Shown here: piece by piece, positions 22,056 through 30,129 of the stretch
Layout of the letters: each line of letters starts with the position of its first letter
Numbering within the stretch: position 1 is the first letter of the stretch
Origin: Endozoicomonadaceae bacterium
GTDB lineage: Bacteria > Pseudomonadota > Gammaproteobacteria > Pseudomonadales > Endozoicomonadaceae
Length of the DNA stretch: 30,129 nucleotides
Assembly: GCA_023146365.1 (NCBI GenBank)
Contig: JAGLCE010000147.1
Location: forward strand, 1-30,129
Direction of reading: 5' to 3'
Notes under the pieces: model-generated
Told to the model about the DNA's origin: nothing
Seen by the model: only the letters and a program-made list of their open reading frames with translations
Database searches by the model: none
Position numbers and translations under genes: made by a program

Positions 22056-25000
22056 ATGAAAGGACCTATTCAAGGAAGAAATAATGTACTTAATAACTTA
22101 TTACAAGAAAATATAAGACAGAACTCTAGGGATAATTATTCTTCTAACAATAACTCGAACAGATTTACTAAAAAAAATAAAATAAACAATAAGGATTCTG
22201 GTGTTCCTAGTGATAATAATATAAATTCCACTGATTTAATAAAGCGTAAGATTACATTAAACTCTGATACTCCAAATGGCTTAGGGAAAACCTCCTGCAA
22301 AAAAGATTCTGATAATGACCATATCCGTGAAACTGAAACTGAAACTGAAACTGAAACTGAAACAAGAAAAGAGAGTAACAAACTTGATAAAAGTTTATTA
22401 AATAGAGAAGATTCAGGTTTTTATAGTTTTGAAGAAGAAAGTGATGATGAAAATGCTAGACATCATTTAAATAATACTTCAGATAATCAGGATTCTGGCT
22501 ATGAATATGGATCAACAAGTAGCGCAAACAAACTTATTGAAAGTTCATTTAATAGAGAAAATTCAGACTCTTATCATACCGAAGAAAAACATTTAGTTGA
22601 TTTTGATACTCTTGATTCAGAACCGATGGTTACGGTTGAACCACAATTTCGAATAAGACATTCTCTTAAAGAGTCTTTGCATGAAAATATCATAAAATTA
22701 CTTGAAGAAAAAATAGCAATTGGCTTTAGAGATCCTAGATTTGTCGAAGCTGTCCAACCAATAGCTGATACTAATATCAATCAATCAGAAACCACTAAAT
22801 TAGCCAACCCTAGCTCAGAAACCCCTAGTAACGGTATTAATGAAGCAAACAAATCAAAGACAGTACTGAGTGTTTATGAAAAAACAAATATCCAAAAAAT
22901 GATAGACTCGCTAATAAACAAGACAAAAGAATTACATCCTAACTACAAAGATTTTATTAACATTAATTTGGTTCAAAATTTTAAATGTTATATCGCAAAC
23001 GGTGATCACTGTCAGATCAAAAACCTACATGAAACTCTACATAATTTTTCTTTAAAACTAAAAAAGGAGTATCTGTCAAATAAAACAAAGAAAGCAGAAA
23101 ACAAACTGGAATTGAGCGACAAAGAATACAAAGCTATTATTAATGCCTATAAAATATTAGGAGATATTGTAGAAGACCAAGCTAATCGCTGTTTGGTTGT
23201 TGAATGTAAATTACAGTTGAAACAAGCTTTTAATTGTTTTGAAAATCCAAGTGAAGAGTCAGTTTTACTGTCAAGAGGGCAGGGCGGCTTAGATTTGGGC
23301 GTTGCATCTCTTAAAGGAGGGTTTGAAATTTCATCTCAAATACTTGGTTGTGATGATACGAAGATACGGGTTTTTAAGAATAAAAAAGGCTTGTTTCAGG
23401 CTACACTAGGTAACGATATGTTTAAATGTTATGCCGAAAATGCGATAGGGAAAATTGATGGAAAGGTGTTTAATAATTTGGACGAATTTATTGATTTTTA
23501 CGCCGATAAGATCTTGCTAACCATGCATAAATGGACACCTGGGCAAAAGATTAAAAGATCTACTCATACGGCAATAAAAGATAAAATGCATCGTAAAAAT
23601 CTGATTAGAGAAATCCCTTTGTTGCAAAGTGCCTTTAAGGATCTAAACCTACTAGATATGGACAATGTGCAACTTAAATATGGTTCGAAAGAAAAGGATT
23701 CTCCTTTGAAAATTGAACGTGAGGTGTATGATAGGCGTGTTGGTGGAACAGTAGCTAACGTTGCTTCAATTAACCTCTCATCAACTAAGTGGGATAATAC
23801 ATTTACAAAAAACATTCCGCTACTTGAACAGCTAGATAATAATCCTCAATGGTTAAGTGATTATGAAAGTAATTATTTTAATTTATCTATACCATCAGAT
23901 CTTATGAGTGAATGCAGAAATTATTTAGCAAATCATTATCCTTTACCAACGGATAATTCTGTAAAATCAGATAGCATATCTGGAGGAAATGTTATCCTTA
24001 TGATGAGTAAAAGGCTTGCTGTGCTAGAAGAAGTTGCGTTTAACATGCATAATCGTGGCGCTACTTTAAACCCAAGCATTGTGAAAGAACTTCATTACAT
24101 AAAAAAAACGACAGAGAGTTTAATACAAATAAACTATGAAGAATACAAGACATATTGCGAAGCAGTAAATGCTATTAGATCTAACTCTAGTAAAGCTTCC
24201 ACTAGAGATAAGGCACTTACTGTAAAATCAGGGAAAAACAAATTGCGGGGGAGTAAGTGCTCAGCAGATATGCTGAATAAGATGATGGTTAGTCATGCAA
24301 AATTAACAAATATGTATAAACGAAGCGTTACATCACTGGAACCTTTGCACGATAAAAGCATGTCTGAGGAATGGCATAAAGAAGTGGCAAATAAAAAAGA
24401 AGATTTAAAAGAAATGAGTCTAGATATATCAGTACCTGATATTTATGTCTCTGAATCTGATCGTGAACAGTATCTTAAGTTGAAGAAAAAAATGAATGGA
24501 AGCATTCAGTTTGAATCAGTTACATCCAAGCTTGCATTTGGGCCTTTCGATGGGGTAGTGCATGTCCGACGGATTAGAAATGAAAATGAACCAAATCCTG
24601 ACTCTGACGGTAAGTACCTGTACATAACGCTAAGAGTTAGCGCAAATACCACAGCTTCAGTTATGGAAAGTTCACTCATGTCTGCTTTACTAAAATCGAC
24701 GGGCACCTTACCTCCAATAGATGGAGAATCACCTATTGTTATGGATCCTATGGCTGGACTTGATACAGTATTTCAAGGGATGAAGCGCATAAAGATTGAG
24801 TTGTTTTTTGTAGAGGGATTGGACGGTAAGTATCATCTACAGTACAAAAGACATTTGTCGGGTAAAGAAGTTGCAGTCCATGGTGGTATCAACGCTACTA
24901 CTTACGGAGCCTTTCCTGTTGTTATTGAGGGTGCAGCAAGCAAATATAACTATCATTTTGAAAAAGAATCTTTTGGTTGTTCAACCATGACATATTTAAT

Positions 25001-26030
25001 GACTCGTTATAATGGTTGGAAAGCAGGAAATAAGCTAGCATCCTGGGATGCCTTTCTGGCTGACAAACAAAATCAAACAAGCTTGGCAAAACTTATGATT
25101 AATATGTCAACAGCAGGGAACAATGCCAATTATGAATTGGAGGATACTTTAGAGGGAGTTCGTTCATACTATGAAGATAGAGCTATAAAGATTGACGAAA
25201 AACAAGCTGACTCTGCCAAAGAAGTTCTGAATGATACAAATGCATCTCACGCTGAAAAACAGGAAGCAAGGAAAGTTTTGAATCTTTATGCTAAGCATAA
25301 TAAAGATGCTCTAACAGAGAAGGATTATACCGCAGCTAACAATATCATTCATAAATCTTCTAAAGATGGCAGCTGGAAAACAAGTTTTGATGAGTTAAAA
25401 AAAGAATATGAACACTTGAAGAATGGTCCATCATTACCATTTTCACAGCAGTCTAATGCAGTAGTAAAAAATGTTACTGATTTGATTGATGCTACCAATA
25501 ATATGAAGAATAAGCTTGAAGTTAGCAGCCAAGCTCCAATATTGTTTCATCGGTTTTTGGAAAAAACCGAGAAACATATAGAGGCAGAAAAAACAAGACT
25601 TGATGCCCATAAAAGCACAATGAAAAGCACGGATATTGAGGCAATGGAAGATAAAATTGCTGAATTAGAGCATGTGCAGTCGCAACTTCAGCAACATGTA
25701 AAGATAAAGAAAAAAGCTACCCCAGTTGGCACGATGACGAAAGCTTATTGGACTAGTGATAACAGTACGTCACCTAAAGTCTCACCAGATTCATTAAGCC
25801 AATTCACTAAAATATTAGAAGAATACAAAGTGCTATGTCCCAGCGCTCTGGATGGTGGTGAAACTGGGGTATTGGAACATATCCTTGACACAGAAAAATT
25901 CACAGTGGCCATGTCTTCCTTCCATCAGTTGCTTGAAGCCAATCATGAAGTTTACCTTGAAGAGGCTAATTCTCGTTTTCGGGATGTCAACCCGAATAAG
26001 CCCACCTCTTATAAAAAAAGCTCGTATTAG
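22056..26030 (+). CDS. Large effector-like protein, 1324 residues
   Basis: I do not recognise the family. ATG 22056 has AAGGTGG four nt upstream. The gene is much more A+T-rich than the housekeeping block, suggesting separate origin. Residues 1-200 are low-complexity, rich in Asn, Ser, Asp and Glu, with no signal peptide. They hold six Glu-Thr pairs (92-103) and a loose repeat: DSGVPS (47-52), DSGFYS (119-124), DSGYEYGS (146-153) and RENSDSYH. The first two fit DSGxxS, the phosphodegron read by eukaryotic SCF beta-TrCP. Residues ~400-480 contain a Gly-rich beta-like stretch (GGLDLGVASLKGGFEIS). The centre is unassigned, and ~1150-1220 is a charged probable coiled coil. No transmembrane segment is seen. 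Size, disordered Ser/Asp-rich N-terminus and lack of Sec signal suggest a type III or similar effector in a host-associated bacterium. That is inference; no secretion genes are in the window. Confidence 0.85.
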   Translation: MKGPIQGRNNVLNNLLQENIRQNSRDNYSSNNNSNRFTKKNKINNKDSGVPSDNNINSTDLIKRKITLNSDTPNGLGKTSCKKDSDNDHIRETETETETETETRKESNKLDKSLLNREDSGFYSFEEESDDENARHHLNNTSDNQDSGYEYGSTSSANKLIESSFNRENSDSYHTEEKHLVDFDTLDSEPMVTVEPQFRIRHSLKESLHENIIKLLEEKIAIGFRDPRFVEAVQPIADTNINQSETTKLANPSSETPSNGINEANKSKTVLSVYEKTNIQKMIDSLINKTKELHPNYKDFININLVQNFKCYIANGDHCQIKNLHETLHNFSLKLKKEYLSNKTKKAENKLELSDKEYKAIINAYKILGDIVEDQANRCLVVECKLQLKQAFNCFENPSEESVLLSRGQGGLDLGVASLKGGFEISSQILGCDDTKIRVFKNKKGLFQATLGNDMFKCYAENAIGKIDGKVFNNLDEFIDFYADKILLTMHKWTPGQKIKRSTHTAIKDKMHRKNLIREIPLLQSAFKDLNLLDMDNVQLKYGSKEKDSPLKIEREVYDRRVGGTVANVASINLSSTKWDNTFTKNIPLLEQLDNNPQWLSDYESNYFNLSIPSDLMSECRNYLANHYPLPTDNSVKSDSISGGNVILMMSKRLAVLEEVAFNMHNRGATLNPSIVKELHYIKKTTESLIQINYEEYKTYCEAVNAIRSNSSKASTRDKALTVKSGKNKLRGSKCSADMLNKMMVSHAKLTNMYKRSVTSLEPLHDKSMSEEWHKEVANKKEDLKEMSLDISVPDIYVSESDREQYLKLKKKMNGSIQFESVTSKLAFGPFDGVVHVRRIRNENEPNPDSDGKYLYITLRVSANTTASVMESSLMSALLKSTGTLPPIDGESPIVMDPMAGLDTVFQGMKRIKIELFFVEGLDGKYHLQYKRHLSGKEVAVHGGINATTYGAFPVVIEGAASKYNYHFEKESFGCSTMTYLMTRYNGWKAGNKLASWDAFLADKQNQTSLAKLMINMSTAGNNANYELEDTLEGVRSYYEDRAIKIDEKQADSAKEVLNDTNASHAEKQEARKVLNLYAKHNKDALTEKDYTAANNIIHKSSKDGSWKTSFDELKKEYEHLKNGPSLPFSQQSNAVVKNVTDLIDATNNMKNKLEVSSQAPILFHRFLEKTEKHIEAEKTRLDAHKSTMKSTDIEAMEDKIAELEHVQSQLQQHVKIKKKATPVGTMTKAYWTSDNSTSPKVSPDSLSQFTKILEEYKVLCPSALDGGETGVLEHILDTEKFTVAMSSFHQLLEANHEVYLEEANSRFRDVNPNKPTSYKKSSY
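22329..22364 (+). repeat. In-frame GAAACT hexamer array
   Basis: Five GAAACT copies plus one GAAACA encode six Glu-Thr pairs. Gain or loss of units keeps the frame and changes the tract by two residues each. Confidence 0.92.
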
Positions 26031-26581
26031 GATAGTAACTATAGGAAGAAATGTGTTTTCGTCCTGTATAACAGTCTTAACTAACAGGATCGATATTTCG
26101 CTAAATAACAGACAGATACGCAGAATCCACTTGCCTTTATTTTGACTCTAATCCTCATTCTAACATATCGTGCTAAAAATATAAAATTGCCATTTTTATA
26201 AAGATGTCTAACCTTAAGTCAAAACAAAACTTGGATCAAACCTATGTTAATATGAACAGGATGACAACTTTAACAGAGTTGTATTATAAAGACTTTTACC
26301 AAAAGCCATGGTACTCTTTCGCCTGATTTCTTCGCCTGATTTCGCCTGATGATCAGTAAGAGCCATTAGAAACTAGCTCTTCGGAAATTTCAGAGTAATT
26401 TTTTAAATAAATAATGGATCATTTACAATAAAAATTAAATATTAAGCCTTATTAAGTCTTCTCATGCATGAAAAATGTGGCTGTCATCAGTGGATCGGAT
26501 TTTAGTCATTATGCAGACTTTTGCTCGTTTAGTGATTAGCTAATTTTTTAGGCTGAAAAACAGTTTTTAGAGGCTCCATTA
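26031..26581. other. A+T-rich intergenic region
   Basis: About 550 bp without a supported gene between the effector-like gene and the DUF938 gene. It contains the 10-bp repeats at 26318-26350 and otherwise nothing I can assign. No convincing terminator follows the large gene. Confidence 0.5.
26318..26350 (+). repeat. Three copies of a 10-bp repeat
   Basis: TTCGCCTGAT at 26318-26327, 26331-26340 and 26341-26350, with a TTC spacer between the first two. Confidence 0.9.
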
Positions 26582-27202
26582 ATGAATAACATACCAGTAA
26601 CAGATAATATGATTTTACCCGACGCCCCAGCAACACATCGCAACCGTCAACCCATACTTAAATGGCTGTCTGGCTACCTCAGTGAGCCATCGACAGTACT
26701 GGAGATTGGTAGTGGCACCGGTCAACACGCTGCCTACTTTGCCGAACATTTACCACATGTGACTTGGATACCCACTGAGCAAGCCATCAATCTATCAGGA
26801 CTTGAGGCTTGGCGGCAATATAGTGGCTGTATCAATATTGCTCAACCACAACTATTGGATGTCAGCCAGCCATGGCCGAATGTGCATGCTGATCATCTAT
26901 TTTCAGCCAATACTGTACATATCATGCCGCTAGAGACCGTAAAGATGCTCTTCCTGGAGGCTGGCCGACTATTACCATCAGATGGACTGTTTTTCCTATA
27001 CGGGCCGTTTAGGTACGGTGGGCAATATACCAGTGCTTCGAATGAGGCATTTGATCAACAGTTGAAGCAGCGGGCTAGTCATCAGGGAATTCGTGATATT
27101 GAACAGCTGGCCATCTGGGCAGAAAGCGCCTCTCTGACGCTTACGGCAGACCACCCAATGCCTACAAATAATCAACTTCTGGTGTTTCGTTGCATACCAT
27201 AG
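26582..27202 (+). CDS. DUF938 (UPF0585) SAM-dependent methyltransferase-like protein
   Basis: A 206-residue class I methyltransferase of the DUF938/UPF0585 family, the family of eukaryotic METTL26. The SAM-binding motif I is VLEIGSGTGQHAAYFAEHLP (~40-59), preceded by APATHRNRQPIL, typical of the family. FSANTVHIMPLETV (motif IV region) and LFFLYGPFRYGGQYTSASNEAFDQ (family signature) follow. The substrate of the family is unknown to me. ATG 26582 has GAGG eight nt upstream. The gene appears monocistronic: the next gene runs towards it on the other strand. Confidence 0.88.
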   Translation: MNNIPVTDNMILPDAPATHRNRQPILKWLSGYLSEPSTVLEIGSGTGQHAAYFAEHLPHVTWIPTEQAINLSGLEAWRQYSGCINIAQPQLLDVSQPWPNVHADHLFSANTVHIMPLETVKMLFLEAGRLLPSDGLFFLYGPFRYGGQYTSASNEAFDQQLKQRASHQGIRDIEQLAIWAESASLTLTADHPMPTNNQLLVFRCIP

Positions 27203-27328
27203 ACTCGACATACCCTGACACCTTACGTCGAAATATGGTTATGTACATATTATTTCTCGGCTCTATACAGAAGTGCACCCATAATTTTTCGAAATGCTGA
27301 CTGACGGAATATTCATTCTCGCTTAACG

Positions 27329-28636
27329 CTATGCAGCAGTGTGATGCCAATAGATCAGGCACTGACATCCGACATGTAGCGGTGGTTCTGGTGGAGTGTG
27401 CTCATAGAGAATGTGCAGAGATTCACAATCGGAGCAATCATCACAGCTTTTCACTTCCCATCGAATCTTTTCTCCGCTGAGAGCGTTTGGTGCGGTGATT
27501 AATTTGAAAGTGTTAGTTCGAGCGATGCTATAAGTGGTTTTCATCAGTTTTGCCAGCGCATCATAATAACACCAAGACTTTTGTAAATCGGCAATCTTTT
27601 TCTCCATCCCCTTTGGAGGAATCAAATAATACAGTTCGTTGACGGGAAGCATGCTCATGAGTCTTTCCATGACATTTTTGCCAGACCCCAATATAGAGAT
27701 GGCGTCGGCTTTATTTTTGGCTTTTTCGTGAAGATTGCAGTCTGTAATCATTTCGGTGAGATCGGTCATGGACAGCTGTTCCAGCAATATCGCTTGAGGG
27801 ATATTTACACCATTCAGGCATAATTTAGCAGTGACCAGTTTTTTGAAATTCTGATAGACCACCTGGTCAACTGCATGGATTTTCTGTGTTTTTCCTATTT
27901 CGTGGGCATAAAGCATGTAGAGTGTGTGAGCTTCTTGACCGTAAGAATCGACGATTTTTGCATCTAAACCTGCAGTGTTAGGTAGATCTTCGAGAAGAGG
28001 CGCGAGCTCTGTGGATAGCCTTACAGACAAAACTGATATCGCTTTTTCAATGATTTTTTCCATCAAATAGGCTTGATCAGATTTGCTAGCATGGCTCCAC
28101 TCCTGTGAATTGTTGACCAGTTCATTGACCTTGTCTTGGAACTGTTTTTTGTGAACTTTGATATAAGCATCAACTTCAAGGCAACGCAACTGACAACGCG
28201 CCAGAATCGGTGCAAGTGGCGCTTTTTCCAGCCAAGTACCATGCTCATAATGGTCAATCAAATCCCTGACGGTCTGTGCCTCCGTTTCGGAATCAGTGAG
28301 CAGTGTCAGTTCAAATGTGGTACCAGGATTAAGGATGTAACCCTTGGCGGTTTTTTTTACGGGGGGGATCTGATAAATCAACCGCCCAGAGGCATTGGTG
28401 CTCAGCGCGCTGTTTTTAGGTTGTTCCTGTATAATAGGGGCTTCTTTTTCATCATCTTTGACACACTCTACAGAACTGGAAAGTGCAGGCCCAGCAACAT
28501 AGAAGAAAAAAAAAGTTACTATACCTGACGCCGTTGCGGCCATCCAACCTTTTGATGGATCAACCACCATGGCCAATGTAAAGATACCACAGATCAGTCC
28601 GATCAAATAGAACAGCATTACTTTTATATAGGCCAT
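27329..28636 (-). CDS. Two-TM membrane protein with Cys/His C-terminus
   Basis: A 435-residue protein with two N-terminal transmembrane helices (~4-24, ~30-52) and a large soluble part that is mostly helical and hydrophilic. I recognise no full-length family. The C-terminus has CDDCSDC (398-404) and PPLHVGCQC (His421, Cys424, Cys426), close in spacing to the end of phage Mu F-like head-morphogenesis domains, which typically close with a Cys-x-x-Cys region and PPLHPNCRC. A metal-binding knuckle is likely. A short SFELTLLTDSETEAQ-like stretch precedes the helical body but gives no further clue. The ATG at 28636 has AGGAG 11 nt upstream. It lies 209 bp after pgk on the same strand. A domesticated prophage-derived module is one reading; chance convergence of a zinc knuckle is another. 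Confidence 0.75.
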   Translation of the reverse strand: MAYIKVMLFYLIGLICGIFTLAMVVDPSKGWMAATASGIVTFFFFYVAGPALSSSVECVKDDEKEAPIIQEQPKNSALSTNASGRLIYQIPPVKKTAKGYILNPGTTFELTLLTDSETEAQTVRDLIDHYEHGTWLEKAPLAPILARCQLRCLEVDAYIKVHKKQFQDKVNELVNNSQEWSHASKSDQAYLMEKIIEKAISVLSVRLSTELAPLLEDLPNTAGLDAKIVDSYGQEAHTLYMLYAHEIGKTQKIHAVDQVVYQNFKKLVTAKLCLNGVNIPQAILLEQLSMTDLTEMITDCNLHEKAKNKADAISILGSGKNVMERLMSMLPVNELYYLIPPKGMEKKIADLQKSWCYYDALAKLMKTTYSIARTNTFKLITAPNALSGEKIRWEVKSCDDCSDCESLHILYEHTPPEPPLHVGCQCLIYWHHTAA

Positions 28637-28845
28637 TGATCACTGCACTCCTGTGAATCCTGTATGTACCTTGCTGTTTTTACCATCGATAAGGGGTCAG
28701 CGTAAATAGAAGACAGCATGAAAGAGATTCAAGGTTACGGTCAATAGTAAACCTCTGGATCCATTCTCCGTAAGCACTTAAAACGTTGACACATTCAATG
28801 CGTTCTTTCTACTGTAGCGTCGAAACATCAACCAATAACGATGAC

Positions 28846-30009
28846 TTAACCTCCCCGTTTCTCCAGCATAGCGACAGCTGGCAACACCTTGCCTTCTACG
28901 TATTCAAGAAAGGCTCCGCCACCAGTAGATATATAAGACACCTTCTCCTTGATGCCATATTTATCAACCGCAGCGAGGGTATCACCACCACCAGCAATAG
29001 AGAAAGCGGCGGATTCGGCAATGGATAGCGACAACGCCCTAGTACCCTCACCAAACTGATCGAACTCAAACACGCCAAGCGGGCCATTCCAAATAACCGT
29101 ACGCGTATCTTTCAGGATGTTGGCAAACAGTGTCTGAGTCTGAGGGCCGATATCGAAGATCATGTCGTCATCTGCCACATCATCAACCGACTTGATGATG
29201 GCTTGCGCATCCTCACTGAAAACTTTGCCGACAACGACATCCAGAGGCAGAGGAATATTCACCTTCTCCAGTAGAGCCTTCGCTTGAGGAATCATCTCAT
29301 GCTCGCACAGCGACTTACCTACATTACATCCCGTCGCTGCCAAAAAAGTATTCGCAATACCGCCACCGACAATCAGCTGGTCGCAGATATCAGACAGCTG
29401 TTCCAGCACCATTAATTTGGTAGAAACCTTGGAGCCACCAACAATGACCGTCATCGGTCGTTCCGGCTTTTCCAACGCTCGGGAGAGTGCGTCCAGTTCC
29501 GCTACTAACAGAGGACCTGCGCAGGCAGTCGGTGCATAAAGGCCAACACCATGAGTCGACGCCTGTGCGCGGTGCGCAGTGCCAAAAGCATCCATGACAT
29601 AGATATCGCACAGCGTTGCCATCTTGTGAGCCAATGCGGCATCATCTCTTTTCTCGCCAAGATTAAAACGGACGTTCTCAAGAACCACCAGATTGCCATC
29701 TTCCACAGAGAAACCACCCTCTAACCAGTCACGGATCAAGGGAGCATCACATTCGAGTTTTTTGCTGATGTAATTTGCAACAGGTTGCAAGGAAAAAGCA
29801 GGATCATACTCACCTTCAACAGGGCGCCCAAGATGAGATGTTACCATCACTTTGGCGCCAGCTTTCAACGCATGCTGAATGGTCGGTAATGAGGCGAGAA
29901 TACGGGCATCACTGGTCACCCTTCCCTCTTTTACAGGAACATTGAGATCTTCACGAATCAGAACGCGCTTACCCTTCAGATCCAAGTCGGTCATTTTCAG
30001 AACGGTCAT
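28846..30009 (-). CDS. pgk: Phosphoglycerate kinase
   Basis: Glycolytic enzyme making ATP and 3-phosphoglycerate from 1,3-bisphosphoglycerate; cytosolic. Family motifs in order: KRVLIREDLNVPV near the N-terminus, SHLGRP, VLLENVRF-like LVVLENVRFN, GGSKVSTKL (nucleotide-binding), IVGGGIANTFL, VIWNGPLGVFE, AGGGDTLAAV and STGGGAFLEYVEGKVLPAV. ATG 30009 has AGGA-type ribosome site (AAGGAAG, six nt upstream) and gives 387 residues, the standard bacterial length. A TTG at 30048 would extend the frame but has no support. In many gammaproteobacteria pgk lies between epd and fba; here the downstream neighbour is the membrane protein, and the upstream gene is outside the window. Confidence 0.96.
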   Translation of the reverse strand: MTVLKMTDLDLKGKRVLIREDLNVPVKEGRVTSDARILASLPTIQHALKAGAKVMVTSHLGRPVEGEYDPAFSLQPVANYISKKLECDAPLIRDWLEGGFSVEDGNLVVLENVRFNLGEKRDDAALAHKMATLCDIYVMDAFGTAHRAQASTHGVGLYAPTACAGPLLVAELDALSRALEKPERPMTVIVGGSKVSTKLMVLEQLSDICDQLIVGGGIANTFLAATGCNVGKSLCEHEMIPQAKALLEKVNIPLPLDVVVGKVFSEDAQAIIKSVDDVADDDMIFDIGPQTQTLFANILKDTRTVIWNGPLGVFEFDQFGEGTRALSLSIAESAAFSIAGGGDTLAAVDKYGIKEKVSYISTGGGAFLEYVEGKVLPAVAMLEKRGG

Positions 30010-30104
30010 TTCAGGCTTCCTTACAACAGCTTTGGCAATTCGGCACAAACATTCGCCGGACAGACACTGACATTATGATAAACGTACAGCAATGGTCATT
30101 TATC

Positions 30105-30129
30105 AAACCATAAAACCATAAAACCATAA
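30105..30129 (+). repeat. Three 8-bp tandem repeats at the window edge
   Basis: AAACCATA three times plus one base. The array reaches the last base of the window and may continue. Confidence 0.85.

Noticed and set aside
22329..22364. Phase-variation switch of the effector-like gene
   Set aside because: The unit is six bases, so copy changes keep the frame. It varies length but cannot switch the gene off.

Overview
The window looks like an IS-rich chromosomal segment of a marine, host-associated gammaproteobacterium. LigB (a gammaproteobacterial DNA ligase), a sigma54-driven type IV pilin, gammaproteobacterial-style nadC, galE and pgk, many decayed insertion sequences and one very large eukaryote-effector-like protein would fit the Endozoicomonas group. 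That placement is an inference, not something the sequence proves.

Left third (about 749-11449): a five-gene operon on the minus strand, with junctions of 2-16 nt, runs from a DrmA-like helicase (10402) through a DrmB-like DUF1998 protein, a compact UvrD/Rep-type SF1 helicase and a 550-residue protein I do not recognise, to a NERD-nuclease/SF1-helicase fusion (ending at 983). DrmA and DrmB are the core of the DISARM anti-phage system. The DISARM methyltransferase, the DrmC phospholipase-D protein and DrmD/DrmE are all missing, and two SF1 helicases plus the unknown protein take their place. The whole operon lies between two inverted 27-bp sequences that look like the terminal repeats of one IS5-like element, with an N-terminal transposase remnant at the right end and a probable C-terminal remnant at the left. 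drmA contains an exact 20-bp tandem duplication whose loss would truncate the protein.

Middle (11500-18500, plus strand): a housekeeping block of panE (ketopantoate reductase), an orphan membrane histidine kinase, nadC, galE and ligB. A 161-bp MITE-like element flanked by CTAG lies exactly at the ligB stop codon.

Right of this (18650-22000): IS debris (IS256, IS1380 and a complete but inactivated IS30) surrounds a stand-alone pilA with a clear sigma54 promoter and a hexanucleotide repeat at its stop codon. The IS1380 scrap ends in a 51-bp near-perfect palindrome.

Right end (22056-30129): an A+T-rich gene for a 1324-residue protein with a low-complexity N-terminus carrying DSGxxS motifs (candidate host-interacting effector), a DUF938 methyltransferase, a two-TM membrane protein with a Cys/His C-terminus resembling the end of phage Mu F-like domains, and pgk.

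No tRNA, rRNA, CRISPR array or convincing rho-independent terminator was found by eye.
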